From the NCBI GenBank assembly GCA_947311845.1, contig CAMZMU010000089.1:25011981-25075980 (forward strand): a stretch of 64,000 bases of DNA, read 5' to 3'. The notes under the pieces are model-generated. The model was not told the DNA's origin. It did no database searches and saw only the letters and a program-made list of their open reading frames with translations. How positions within the stretch are numbered: position 1 is the first letter of the stretch; each line of letters begins with the position of its first letter. The translations under genes were made by a program, and so were the position numbers. Shown piece by piece: positions 22,541-33,708 of this stretch. Source of the stretch: Poa pratensis (taxonomy: Eukaryota > Streptophyta > Magnoliopsida > Poales > Poaceae).

Positions 22541-23613
22541 CCCGTAGAGAATGGCACTAAGGGGTAAAGACCACCATGACACGGTCCTTTAAACAGAATT
22601 CTCCTTGTTGCCTCATCCTTAATCAAAAAGAAAGAAGCTTGAAACTCAATAAATACATCATTGTCAAAGAGCAAGTTTGTGTATGGATAGAAGATTTTTG
22701 GATGCACTAGGAACATGAAGAACATTATGTAGATGTAAAGATGCATGTGGGGTTTGCAAAGTTGATTGACCAATACGACATATGGGCATACCTTGACCAT
22801 TTGCCGTGTGCACTAGGTCACGTCCCTTGTATTTGTCAGCGGCGGAGAGTTTGTTGAGGGCACCCGTGATGTGGTGAGTTGCACCAGTGTCGGAATACCA
22901 GTTGGTATCGACACCGTATGAAGCCATGTTGGCATGCTTCTCCTCGTGTTCACCATCGCTGTCGGAGTTGTCATTTTGGTAGCGCCACCAGCAGCCGGCG
23001 GCGGATGACCATGGATCTTACAGATCTGACATGTCACATCCATGAAGGGGGTGGGTGCATGGTCACGACGGCGATCATCACGCCGGCCATCATTGCGACG
23101 ATGACAATCACCACCATCACGTTGGCCCCTCCATCTCGGCGATCTCTATGACCTCCGTCATCACGGCGGCCTCCGTCACGTCGGCCACCATCATCACGAC
23201 GCTGACCATGACCACCATCGTCACGGTAGCATCCATCGCCGCGGTCGCCGCGGTGACCACGGTCACCACGAACGTCTTGGCGTCCATCCTGACATCCGCG
23301 ATCACTGCCTCCAGAGGGGCGCGTGTCACGATAGATGTCGACGTTGTCGTCGTTGCCGCGCCTAGCGATGTTTGCAGAGGAGGTGAAGGAGCTTGTGCCT
23401 TGGCCGGTTTCGGCCAGCATGGCCTGGCGGGTGTCGTGGGCACAGATCTGCCCGAAGAGGTCGTCAACCGTGGTGCTGGGGTTGCCGTTGGCGGAGGCGA
23501 CGATGGAGTCATAAGACCCATCAAGCCCGTTGAGGAGGTACCCCACGAGCTCATCATCTTCGACAGGTTTGCCCGCAGCTCCGAGCTGACGCGGACCCCT
23601 TCATCTCAACGAA
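22541..23613 (-). pseudogene. Copia gag C-terminus, zinc knuckle, protease and pre-integrase
   Basis: From right to left on the minus strand: a gag segment (GYLLNGL-SYDSIV), a very Arg/Gly/Asp-rich repetitive segment (about 23300-23050), a zinc-knuckle remnant starting CQICKIHGH near 23030, and an aspartic protease with WYSDTGATHHIT (near 22895). The conserved NVLHVPS-KNLLSI (about 22720-22690) and a GAG-pre-integrase block ending near 22565 follow. Frame breaks lie near 23045 and 22700. Insertion of the solo LTR on the left and of the 23619-33064 element on the right separates it from the rest of copia. Confidence 0.88.
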
Positions 23614-23618
23614 GTAGG

Positions 23619-25013
23619 TGATGACCCACAAGTATAGGGGATCGCAACAGTCTTCGAGGGAAGTAAAACCCAAATTTATTGATTCGACACAAGGGGAGCC
23701 AAAGAATATTTATAAGCCTTGACAGATGATTTGTCAGTTCAGCTGCACCTGGAAGTAGACTTGCTCGACACAGTTTATCAGTAGCAACAGTTTTATGACA
23801 GTAGCAGTAGTGAAATAATAGCAGCAGTAAAATAAAGACAGCAGTAATAATTGCAGTAGACAGCAGGATTAAAATACTGTAGGCATAGGGATGGATGAAC
23901 GGGCGCTGCATGGATGAGATAATTCATGAAATAGTCATACATAGGGCAATTGCAGATAAATAATAATAAGGTATCCAAGTAATAATCAATCATAAGCATG
24001 TGTTCCGTATTTAGTCGTACGTGCTCGCAATGAGAAACTTGCACAACATCTTTTGTCCTACCAGCCCGTTTGCAGCGGGGCCTCAAGGGAAACTACTGGT
24101 AATTAAGGTGCTCCTTTTAATAAAGCACCGGAGCAAAGCATTAACACTCCGTGAACACATGTGATCCTCACGTCGCAACCATCCCCTCCGGTTATCCCAA
24201 TTTCTGTCACTTTGGGGCCTCGGGTTCCGGACAGTGACGTGTGTATACAACTTATAGATATGATCCAAAACAATAATTATTCTCATGATTCAATAACATG
24301 TTCAGATCTGAGATCATGGCACTCGGGCCCTAAGTGACAAGCATTAAGCATAATAAGTTGCAACAATGACATAAAGTACTACCGATGGATACTAGGCACC
24401 AAGCCCTAACAAATCTCACAACTATTACATGAATGATCTCATCCAATCCCTACCATCCCCTCAGCCTACAGCGGGGGAATTACTCACACATGGATGGGGG
24501 AGTCATGGATGGTCGATGGAGAGGTGGCGGTGATGATGATGGCGATGATCTCCTCCAATTCCCCGTCCCGGCAGGGTGCCAGAACGGAGTTTCTGATCCC
24601 CGAAATAGGGTTTTCGATGGCGGCGGAGCTCTGGAAGGTTTCTGGAAAAAGCGTCGATCCCCCGAAGTTTTTAGGTCAGAGGCTTTTGTAGTCCGAAGGG
24701 GAGCGCTGGGGGCCACACAGGGGGCCACACCACCCCTGGGCGCGGCAAGGGCCCACCCGCGCCCTGGGTGCGTGTGGTGCCCCTGTGCACCCTCCTCGCT
24801 TCGTCTTCTGGCTCCGTGGGTCTTCTGGAAAAATAGATTTCTGGAATTTTTCTGGAATTTTCTGAAACTTTGACTTTCTGCACAAAAACGAGACACCAAG
24901 GCAATTCTGCTGAAAACAGCGTTAGTCCGTGTTAGTTGCATTCAAATCACACAAATTAGAGGAAGAACAATAGCAAAAGTGTTCGGAAAAGTGGATACGT
25001 TTTGGACGTATCA
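23619..25013 (-). repeat. 3' LTR of the 23619-33064 element
   Basis: The plus-strand reading starts TGATGACCCACAAGTATAGG and ends GGACGTATCA. It is nearly identical to 31667-33064. Confidence 0.92.
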
Positions 25014-25053
25014 ACTCCCCCCAAGCTTAGCTTATTGCTTGTCCTCAAGCAAT
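25014..25053 (-). other. Polypurine tract and AGGA-loop hairpin
   Basis: On the minus strand ATTGCTTG, loop AGGA, CAAGCAAT (25053-25034) form a perfect 8-bp stem. Three bases later CTAAGCTTGGGGGGAGT (25030-25014) abuts the 3' LTR. The layout equals that at 18546-18582 although the stem sequence differs. Confidence 0.8.
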
Positions 25054-26968
25054 TCAGTTAACAACTGAGTGCGATAAAAGAAACTTTTACGAACACATTT
25101 GCTTCATATGATGTATACATGCCTACTATATGATCAATTACTTAGACAATTCATAATAGGAACCATGCAAATAATGACACCTAGTAGTTATGCAAATCAT
25201 GAAAAGATACCAAAGTACTAAGAATGAATAACATAGCATATATCTATCCACAAGAATTGCAATGTTCGTAAAAAGATATGACAAAGTGGTATCTCGCTTG
25301 CCTTTGTTTGAAGGGCAAAACATAAATGCCAAGGCACCTCTGAAGTTCAAGTGAAGACTAGATATAAAAATATCAAAGATAAGAGTATCATAGTTATACC
25401 TCAATTAATCGTATCCTGGGACAAGCACATTACACTAAGAACGACAGTTATGCTCTCGAAGAGGTGCTCAAAGAAAGGATGGTGACTCAACATAAAAATA
25501 AAAGATTGGCCCTTCGCAGAGGGAAGCAGGGATTAACACGTGCTAGAGCTTTTTATTTTAAAAACAGAGGTAAAAATGTTTTGAGAGGTGTTTGTTAATT
25601 GTCAACGAATGGTAGCGGGTGAGAACAGTATTCTACCTGTCAAACGGACTTTTAAGAGCGGCTCCCATGAAGGACGTTATTTCTACCAGCAAGGCAGATC
25701 ATCCCTCTTTCTCTTTGGTTTACACACATTCAGGTATTTCACTGTTTGTCATTGCTTACTGATGAATCAGGGCAAAAGTGTGAAGAGAATTAATTGGTTA
25801 AAGTTGTAATTAATTGGGACTGGGCACCCCGTTGCCAGCTCTTTTTGCAAGTTATTGGATAAGCGGATGTATATGCCACTAGTCCAGGTGTAAAAGTCCA
25901 TTTGACAAATAGAATAAAGAATAACCACACTAATTCCTCATGAGCTAGTAAACATTGACACAAAAAGGGAAATATTTTGAAAGTTTTAAAGGTAGCACAT
26001 GCAAATTTACTTGGAATGGCTTGAAATACCATGCATAGGAGTTTTTTGGTGGACTCTTTGGGATAACTTGGTTTAAAGGATTTGGATGCACGAGCAGCAT
26101 TCCCGCTCAGTACAAGTGAAGGCTAGCAATAGACTGGGAAGCGACAACCACGAGAGCGATAACGGTCATAATCATGCTTGCGACAAAATAAAATTAACGG
26201 AGGCATAAAAATGATACTAAAACTCTGAGGCAAAATAGATCATCAAGGCTTAATTGACTTTATTTTTCAGTCATAACATGTGTGAGCATGTGCCAAGTCG
26301 AATCAAGTGAATTATTCAGAGGAGGATACCAGCCTGCCATACCGTTTTACGAATAGAACAATGCATGTAAATATCTATATGACATGTTATTCGCTATTAG
26401 CAATTTGGTACTGGTCATAAGAAGACATAAACTACTAAGTAATCATTAAATAACATAACCACTACCATGATAGCTAAGCATGTTCACATGAGTAGGCATA
26501 TTTACAAAAATGAAAAACAAATAGAGTTCATACCAGCCTTTTACCACATCCGAATTGTCGTAAGTCGTCATTATTGCTTTTCACTTGTGTGGCTTGAATG
26601 ATGTGAAATGATAACCAAGTCCAAGTGGAACCACGGAAATTTTTCGAACTCCTGAAACAACTATACAAAACGGCAGAAGAACAACAAATATTTTTGGGTT
26701 TTCGAATTTAAAGCAAGCATAGAAAGAAACAAGCAAACAAAGCAAAATCTTTTTGGATTTTTGAATAACAAGCCAAAACGAAAAATAAAGTAAACTAGCA
26801 CTACAAATTCAAAAGCAAGAGAAATAAAGGAAATATTTTTGGTCTTTTGGTGTTTTGCGAAAATGAAATGGACACAAGAAACAAAAGAAAAGAAACAAAC
26901 TAAAACATGGATATACAAAGTACCGACATGATATGAATATGATAAAATGAGTGAACTTGTCGGCATAC
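25054..26968 (-). other. Non-coding 3' internal region
   Basis: About 1.9 kb of AT-rich sequence without a recognised domain. Part of it near 25500-25880 resembles, inverted, the 17550-18080 region of the other gag-protease element (shared blocks such as cacctggactagtggcatat). Confidence 0.65.
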
Positions 26969-26998
26969 CTCCCCCCAAGCTTAGGCTTTTGGCCTAAG
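26969..26998 (-). repeat. Internal copy of the polypurine tract
   Basis: The minus-strand CTAAGCTTGGGGGGAG at 26984-26969 repeats the true tract at 25030-25015 exactly. A short inverted repeat (cttaggc/gcctaag, 26980-26998) overlaps it. It lies just after the stop of the accessory ORF. Confidence 0.8.
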
Positions 26999-27009
26999 TG
27001 GGAGACTAA

Positions 27010-28078
27010 TCATCCACATGGCCCAGAACTCCATCCAGGTGGATCATACCTAGCGTGATCATAATCAGGATCCTGGTATGAGGAGCTCGTCGTGTCAAAG
27101 GGCTGAATGAAGTCCTCCTCAGGACCTCCTCCCTCACTATCCGCATGAAGGCCATGCTCCTCCATATATGCATCCAGGTCTCCCTCCGAGAATGACCATC
27201 CTTGCCTGACATCAAGGTTAAACAAAAGAGGCGCAGGCAAACAGACTATGCGTTCATAGGTTTTAGTTCTCCACCTGGTCTTCTTAACAAAAACTAATTC
27301 ATAAGATAGATTATCAATGGTGGACCAGCGGGAAATAAATTGGTGGCTAATCATAGAGTTAAGATCAAGTCTTTCAATGGGGAGCTGAATATCAAAGTGA
27401 TGTGGTCCTAAACCATGCATGGCTAATAATCGAGAAGCAATGAGACCTCCACAAACCCCTCCTTTTTCACGGTTAGTGGAGAGACGAAATGCAATCATAG
27501 CTCCCAAGTTATAAGTTCTATCACGTTTTAAGGCAGCAGAAAGAAAAGCCAAGTCATAAACAGATAATTTACTTGCATTCTTCCTAGCTAAAACACATTT
27601 GCCAAGGTAGTGGGCAAAATATCGAATAGATGGGAGTTGGATGTTTCGAATTTTACCATCCTCGGTTGTAAAATCTTTCCCTTGGCAAATCTCTGAGTAA
27701 AGGTCTTGCAAATGCTTTGGTTGACCTCGAATCCTCATGAGATCCCCATGTGGTACCTTAATAGCTGCACAAAAATCATGAAGGACAAATCTACAGCTTT
27801 ATTGTAGATATTATAATGAACCATGGGAGTAGGCAAATTCCAACTAAATCTAAAACTTTGAACCACTGACATAGTCAGCTTTACATATTGATGTGGTTCA
27901 TCTGCACAAAGTATTCCAACCCTGCATTAGAGATTAGAGTGTTGAAATCTTGCAAGATTCCTGCAGCATTCATAAACTCATGGCATGGATAAATAGAGGG
28001 AAACACAGAGTCTTCACGGTTGACTCCCATGACCTCTGATACTTCCAATTCTTCATAGTTAAGTTGGTTTCCATCCAT
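27010..28078 (-). pseudogene. Accessory ORF of the pol-less gypsy element, about 350 residues, frameshifted
   Basis: The ATG at 28078 opens a frame containing VFPSIYPCHEFMNAAGI. The frame shifts near 27910 and again near 27765, then continues to 27010 with LQDLYSEICQGKDF, IRYFAHYLGKCVLARKN and a basic-acidic tail. I recognise no enzymatic motif. Position after gag-protease and general look suggest the ATHILA ORF-1-like proteins of Athila-group elements, but that is an unverified guess. It has no obvious signal peptide or membrane segment, so I do not call it envelope. A splice acceptor lies 10 bases upstream of the ATG, and a leader exon further upstream suggests separate expression. Confidence 0.6.
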
Positions 28079-28087
28079 CTTCCTTTT

Positions 28088-28308
28088 CTGAAATTTTTAA
28101 ACAAACCTCATAAAAAATAATTTTGGAGTGGTTAAATCAAAGGAAACACTAGGGAGACTTACTAGGGGACTAAACATGCATCAAAACTAGTTAATCTAAA
28201 CAAGAACAAGCATGCAAGCTCTAATAACATGTCACCTACAGTACCAAAATGCTAAAGATATAAGCAACTAAACAAAATTCTATTTGGATAATCGGAGGAG
28301 TCACATAC
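28088..28308 (-). other. Predicted intron in the leader of the accessory ORF
   Basis: On the minus strand the donor CCG/GTATGT at 28308 and acceptor AATTTCAG/A at 28088 bound 221 bp of AT-rich DNA immediately before the accessory ATG. Both sites fit plant consensus well. Confidence 0.5.
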
Positions 28309-28600
28309 CGGAGAGCAATTGATCCAAATTTCAGCAGCAAAGATGGGCTGAGCAAGTAGATCGAAAAATTTCGAGCAAGAGCAGCAAGAACACGAGTTTG
28401 AGCAATGGTGGTGTGTATGGTCGGGAGAGAGAAAGGAGTGGGGAGAGATGAGTGAGAGGAGGGCCAGGTGGACCCCACACCAGGGCAGGGCGCGGCCTGC
28501 CCTCCACCGCGCCGTGGGGGCGTGTGGTGGCCTGGTGGGTCCCCCTGGTCATCCTCTGGTACTCCCACGTTCCTCTTTAAAAACTAGGACTTACAGAATA
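28309..28600 (-). promoter_or_regulatory. Putative leader exon and internal promoter region for the accessory ORF
   Basis: On the minus strand a GC-rich block (gcgcggtggagggcaggccg near 28510) precedes a pyrimidine-rich leader (ctcctttctctctcccgacc near 28430). This is the same style of sequence found around the transcription start inside the LTRs. No clear TATA box was seen. The role is inferred from layout only. Confidence 0.35.
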
Positions 28601-28871
28601 TTTTTCATAATTTTTTTGAAAACTTTTATTTCTGACATTTTCTGGGTACTTTAAACAATGAAAACTAGACAAAATGAATTTACATAAAGACCAAGCATTA
28701 CTTAACTTTGCAAATTACAGTAGCAAAACAGTAGGTAAAACAAAAGTGAGAAAGAAAAATATGTTGTTTAGCAATTTTATGCATGTAAAACATATTTGTT
28801 AACAAGGTTGATCAAGTCTTGCCACCAAATACATTTTATATGACATAAAAGAGTTAAACCACATTGAACAA
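28601..28871 (-). other. AT-rich spacer between protease and accessory leader
   Basis: No ORF or motif recognised. Confidence 0.5.
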
Positions 28872-31578
28872 TCATGTTACCTTAAATGGTATAGCTATAG
28901 ATCCAATCATAATATATCGAAGTTCTTCATGAGATTCATATATAGGGCAATCAATACTTCCCACTTTGATACTTTTAATATTGGTAATTGTATTAACTCC
29001 AAATATTTTGTCCAGCTTCTTGGGAAAATAAACAGTATGCTCTTTGTCATTAACATGGAAAGTCACTTTCCCTTTGTTGCAATCAATAACAGCCCCTGCA
29101 GTATTAAGAAAAGGTCTTCCAAGAATAATAGACATATTATCATCTTCAGGCATTTCAAGCACAACAAAATCAGTTAATATCAAGCAATTATTAGTTACTT
29201 GAACAGGAACATCTTCACATATACCAACAGGAACAGCAGTAGATTTATCAGCCATTTGCAAAGATATATCAGTTGGTATCAATTTTTCCAAGTAAAGTCT
29301 CTTGTAAAGAGAAAAAGGCATAACACTCACCCCTGCACCTAAATCACATAAGGCAGTTCTAACATAGTTATTTTTGATTGAGCAAGGAATAGTTGGTATA
29401 CCTGGATCTCCAAGCTTCTTTGGAACCTTACCATTGAAAGAATAATTAGCAAGCATGGTAGAAATCTCTTCATTAGGAATCTTTCTCTTGTTAGAGACAA
29501 TATCTTTCATATACTTTGAATAGGGAGGTAACTTAATAGCATCAGTCAAAGGAATTTGCAAAAACAAAGGTTTCATCCATTCACAAAATTTGTTATAATG
29601 TTCTTCTTCCTTAGATTTAAGTTTCTTAGTAGGAAAAGGCATTTGTTTTTGCACCCAAGGTTCTCTTTCATTACCATGTTTCTTAGCAAGAAAATCTTCT
29701 TTAGTGTACTTTTTTTTTTAGAATGCTTTTCAGGTTCCTCTTCACTTTCCTCTTTATCAGAAGCATCATTCTTATCTTTATCATTAGCATGTTCATTACC
29801 ACTCTCAGTTTCAGCATCAGAGATAGATATACTATTTGGATTATTAACATGCTCATTGTCTTTAATAGGTTCAGGAGATTCCTCAACATGTTTATGTTTC
29901 TTCTTCTTCTTTTTCTTAGAAGGGGTAGTAGTTTCATTAACTAGTTGAGAATCTTGCTCAATTCTTTTAGGATGTCCCTCAGGATATAAAGGATCCTGAG
30001 TGGAAGCACCACCTCTAGTTGCTATACCAAAAGCATGTTTATCATTTTCTCTAGAAGCATTACCTAACAAATCTTTTTGCACTTTAGTCAATTGCTCAAT
30101 TTGAGTTTGAACCATATGAAAATGTTTAATGAGTATTTTAACATCATTAGAAGTTCTTTCCAAAACATCATGCAAATGATTAATGACATGAGAATTCTTT
30201 ATGAAGCTATTTTCTATTCTCCAATTGAAATTGTTTTGCTTAACAATGAAATTATCAAACTCATCTAAGCATTGATCAGGAGGTTTAGAATAAGGGATAT
30301 CTCTATCATCAAAGCGTTGGAGAGAGTGTACCTCAACTGTAGATGAGTGAGGAATTGGCTTACACAATTCTTCTATAGGTGGAAGATTTTTCACATCCTC
30401 AGATTTAATACCTTTCTCCTTAAGAGATTTCTTGGCTTCTCTCATTTCTTCATCATTCAATTCAATCACTCCTCTTTTCCTCGGCGTAGGTACCGGAGTT
30501 GGTTCAGGCAGGGTCCAATCATCATGATTTTGGCTTATCTTAGCCAATAATTCCTCGGCTTCATCTGGAGTTCTTTTCCTGAAAACACAACCAGCACAAC
30601 TATCCAGGTATGTCCTAGATTCAACAGTTAGTCCATTATAAAATATATCAAGAAGTTCATTTTTAGCTATTTGATGTCCAGGCCGAGCTCTAAGTAAAGA
30701 ACAAAACCTTGCCCAAGATTCAGGCATTTTCTCTCCCTCATTTTGCTTAAAGTTAAAGATTTTCTGTAAAGCAACATGTTGAGCACTAGCAGGAAAATAT
30801 TTCTGAAAGAAAGCATTGACTAAACCCATCGGGCTCTCAATAGATCCAGGAGATAAATCATTAAACCAAGTTTAGCTTCATCTTTCAATGAGAAAGGGAA
30901 AATTTTAGTAACAAAGTAACTGCGTTTCTTAATATCATCAGAAAACAAACTACTCAGAGTAGAGAGAGTGTTCATATGTTCTACAGCACTTTCATTTTCA
31001 GTTCCTCGAAAAGGTTCTTTCTCAGCAATAGTTATAAAAGACAAGTCCACAGAGAAATCATAATCTTTATCTTTTATATTTATGGGAGATGTAGCAAATT
31101 TAGCATCAGGAGAAAGTTTATAGTTGACAGCACGTCTTTGAAGAAGATTTTTAATAGCATTAACATCTTTAGAGGTATCACAATTCATGCATTCATCAAT
31201 AAAGTCATCATCAAGTTCAACATAAGTTTCCTCAAGATCATCACTAGTAGTTTCTCTTGTTTCAGGTGAATAAGCAGGTGTAACAGGAGTTTCATTAGGT
31301 GTTTCAGTATTTTCAAGTTGTTTAGATTTAGCAATTGTAGCATCTAGAAAAGGACCTAGTGAACCTCTTTCATCAAGCACAGTAGAAGCATCATCAAATT
31401 CATCAGAAACATTCTCAGATTCAGCAGAAGTAGCAGCACGTGAAGCATGTGCATGTGGTGGTGTGACAAGTTGACTTATAACAGACGGTGAATCAAGAGC
31501 AGCAGAAGTGTTCAGAGTTGTACCTCTCCTTGTAGTGGATGGCAATATACGAACCTTATCATCACGAGGTTTACCCAT
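28872..31578 (-). pseudogene. gag-protease polyprotein, frameshifted
   Basis: The likely start is the ATG at 31578 (MGKPRDDKVRILP). The N-terminus is acidic and Ser/Thr-rich. The Retrotrans_gag core follows (FPFSLKDEAK, a frame break near 30850, then FFQKYFPASAQ, E-SWARF-SLL-ARPGH and FYNGL). A Lys/Glu/Asp-rich segment leads to a second frame break at the A-run around 29711-29719 (T-run on the plus strand). A retropepsin-like domain then shows the active-site motif CDLGAGVSVMP (about 29345-29315) and ILGRPFLNTAGA near 29120. The gene ends at 28872. Gag and protease sequences are unlike those of the 12044-20203 element in detail but share the same domain order and primer site. Confidence 0.88.
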
Positions 31579-31638
31579 GATGAATGAATTGCAGCGAGCA
31601 GTATGACTCCCTGGTGAGCTTATAAATAGAGCTATGCT

Positions 31639-31655
31639 CCCCGGCAACGGCGCCA
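31639..31655 (-). other. Primer binding site
   Basis: The minus strand reads TGGCGCCGTTGCCGGGG, 11 bases inside the 5' LTR, and matches the site at 13666-13682. Confidence 0.8.
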
Positions 31656-31666
31656 GAAAATAGTCT

Positions 31667-33064
31667 TGATGACCCACAAGTATAGGGGATCGCAACAGTC
31701 TTCGAGGGAAGTAAAACCCAAATTTATTGATTCGACACAAGGGGAGCCAAAGAATATTTATAAGCCTTGACAGATGATTTGTCAGTTCAGCTGCACCTGG
31801 AAGTAGACTTGCTCGACACAGTTTATCAGTAGCAACAGTTTTATGACAGTAGCAGTAGTGAAATAATAGCAGCAGTAAAATAAAGACAGCAGTAATAATT
31901 GCAGTAGACAGCAGGATTAAAATACTGTAGGCATAGGGATGGATGAACGGGCGCTGCATGGATGAGATAATTCATGAAATAGTCATACATAGGGCAATTG
32001 CAGATAAATAATAATAAGGTATCCAAGTAATAATCAATCATAAGCATGTGTTCCGTATTTAGTCGTACGTGCTCGCAATGAGAAACTTGCACAACATCTT
32101 TTGTCCTACCAGCCCGTTTGCAGCGGGGCCTCAAGGGAAACTACTGGTAATTAAGGTGCTCCTTTTAATAAAGCACCGGAGCAAAGCATTAACACTCCGT
32201 GAACACATGTGATCCTCACGTCGCAACCATCCCCTCCGGTTATCCCAATTTCTGTCACTTTGGGGCCTCGGGTTCCGGACAGTGACGTGTGTATACAACT
32301 TATAGATATGATCCAAAACAATAATTATTCTCATGATTCAATAACATGTTCAGATCTGAGATCATGGCACTCGGGCCCTAAGTGACAAGCATTAAGCATA
32401 ATAAGTTGCAACAATGACATAAAGTACTACCGATGGATACTAGGCACCAAGCCCTAACAAATCTCACAACTATTACATGAATGATCTCATCCAATCCCTA
32501 CCATCCCCTCAGCCTACAGCGGGGGAATTACTCACACATGGATGGGGGAGTCATGGATGGTCGATGGAGAGGTGGCGGTGATGATGATGGCGATGATCTC
32601 CTCCAATTCCCCGTCCCGGCAGGGTGCCAGAACGGAGTTTCTGATCCCCGAAATAGGGTTTTCGATGGCGGCGGAGCTCTGGAAGGTTTCTGGAAAAAGC
32701 GTCGATTCCCCCGAAGTTTTTAGGTCAGAGGCTTTGTAGTCCGAAGGGGAGCGCTGGGGGCCACACAGGGGGGCCACACCACCCCTGGGCGCGGCAAGGG
32801 CCCACCCGCGCCCTGGGTGCGTGTGGTGCCCCTGTGCACCCTCCTCGCTTCGTCTTCTGGCTCCGTGGGTCTTCTGGAAAAATAGGATTTATGGAACTTT
32901 TTCTGGAATTTTTTGAAACTTTGACTTTCTGCACAAAAACGAGACACCAAGGCAATTCTGCTGAAAACAGCGTTAGTCCGTGTTAGTTGCATTCAAATCA
33001 CACAAATTAGAGGAAGAACAATAGCAAAAGTGTTCGGAAAAGTGGATACGTTTTGGACGTATCA
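31667..33064 (-). repeat. 5' LTR of the 23619-33064 element
   Basis: Matches 23619-25013. It is followed by GTAGG at 33065-33069 and then copia gag resumes. Confidence 0.92.
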
Positions 33065-33069
33065 GTAGG

Positions 33070-33690
33070 CGGCGGCAGTCATGTCGTTCTTCTTGGTTCC
33101 ATGGAGCGAGCCACGAAGGCTGTTGATCCTAGATCGAGAGTGAGAGGAAAACAAACGCGTGATGACACCCCATACCTCAGCGGTGGTTTCGAGCCCAACG
33201 ACGTGCACCAGGATCTCGGCGAGAAGGAGTTTAGGAGGTAGGTCATGGCAGCTGCATCCCGGGTGACCTAGGCGGCGTAGGCGGTGTTGGGGATGGAGAT
33301 CTTCTTCCCGTTGTCATCCTTGGACTCCAGAGCTTGTGGCGGCGGGAGCATCACTGCCGTCAAGCAGCCCGGTGGCTTGGGCGCTGCGGAGGGCAGGAGC
33401 AACGAGGGTCTTCCAGAAGAGGAAATTCCCTCGAGTGAGTTTTTGGGAGGGCGGCAAGCTCAGCGCAGAGGCGAGGGCACCCATGGTCATCGATGTAGAC
33501 CTCATTGAAGAACAGGGAGGTTTTTGGATCATAGTTCGTAGGTTTTGGTTGTAGATCGTAGGCTTTTGCTGGTTGTAGTTTGTAGATCATAGGTTTTTGG
33601 CTTTGGATCGTGGGTTCTTGGTCTTGGATCGTAGGCTTTGGTCGTAGGTTTTTGTGTGAGATCGGAACGGCGGCTAGGTCATGGAGAAAG
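33070..33690 (-). pseudogene. Copia leader and gag N-terminus
   Basis: On the minus strand the likely gag start is the ATG at 33484 (MGALASALSLPPSQKL), followed by the motif LTRGNFLFWKTLVAPALR that opens many plant copia gag proteins. The frame breaks near 33314. A tandem of about 12-20 bp type (gtagatcgtaggttttgg variants) lies in the untranslated leader near 33535-33650. The segment ends at the insertion of the 23619-33064 element. Confidence 0.82.
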
Positions 33691-33705
33691 AGAGCTCTGA
33701 TACCA
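33691..33705 (-). other. Copia primer binding site (initiator tRNA-Met type)
   Basis: The minus strand reads TGGTATCAGAGCTCT, the classic plant copia site complementary to the 3' end of initiator methionine tRNA, 3 bases from the 5' LTR. Confidence 0.88.
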
Positions 33706-33708
33706 TAT

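Larger units (their letters stand above)
23619..33064 (-). mobile_element. Gypsy-type gag-protease LTR retrotransposon with an extra ORF (9.4 kb)
   Basis: LTRs of 1395 and 1398 bp flank an internal region read on the minus strand: primer site, gag, protease, spacer, accessory ORF, non-coding region, hairpin and purine tract. The target duplication GTAGG lies at 23614-23618 and 33065-33069. The LTRs differ by a few single-base indels and substitutions, so insertion was recent. No reverse transcriptase or integrase. It interrupts copia gag. Confidence 0.92.

Noticed and set aside
23055..23621. A 188-codon plus-strand ORF rich in Thr/Val/Ala
   Set aside because: It is the antisense of the Arg/Gly/Asp-rich repetitive part of copia gag.
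27010..28078. Retroviral-type envelope gene
   Set aside because: No signal peptide, membrane anchor or furin-like site is visible. Position alone is not enough.
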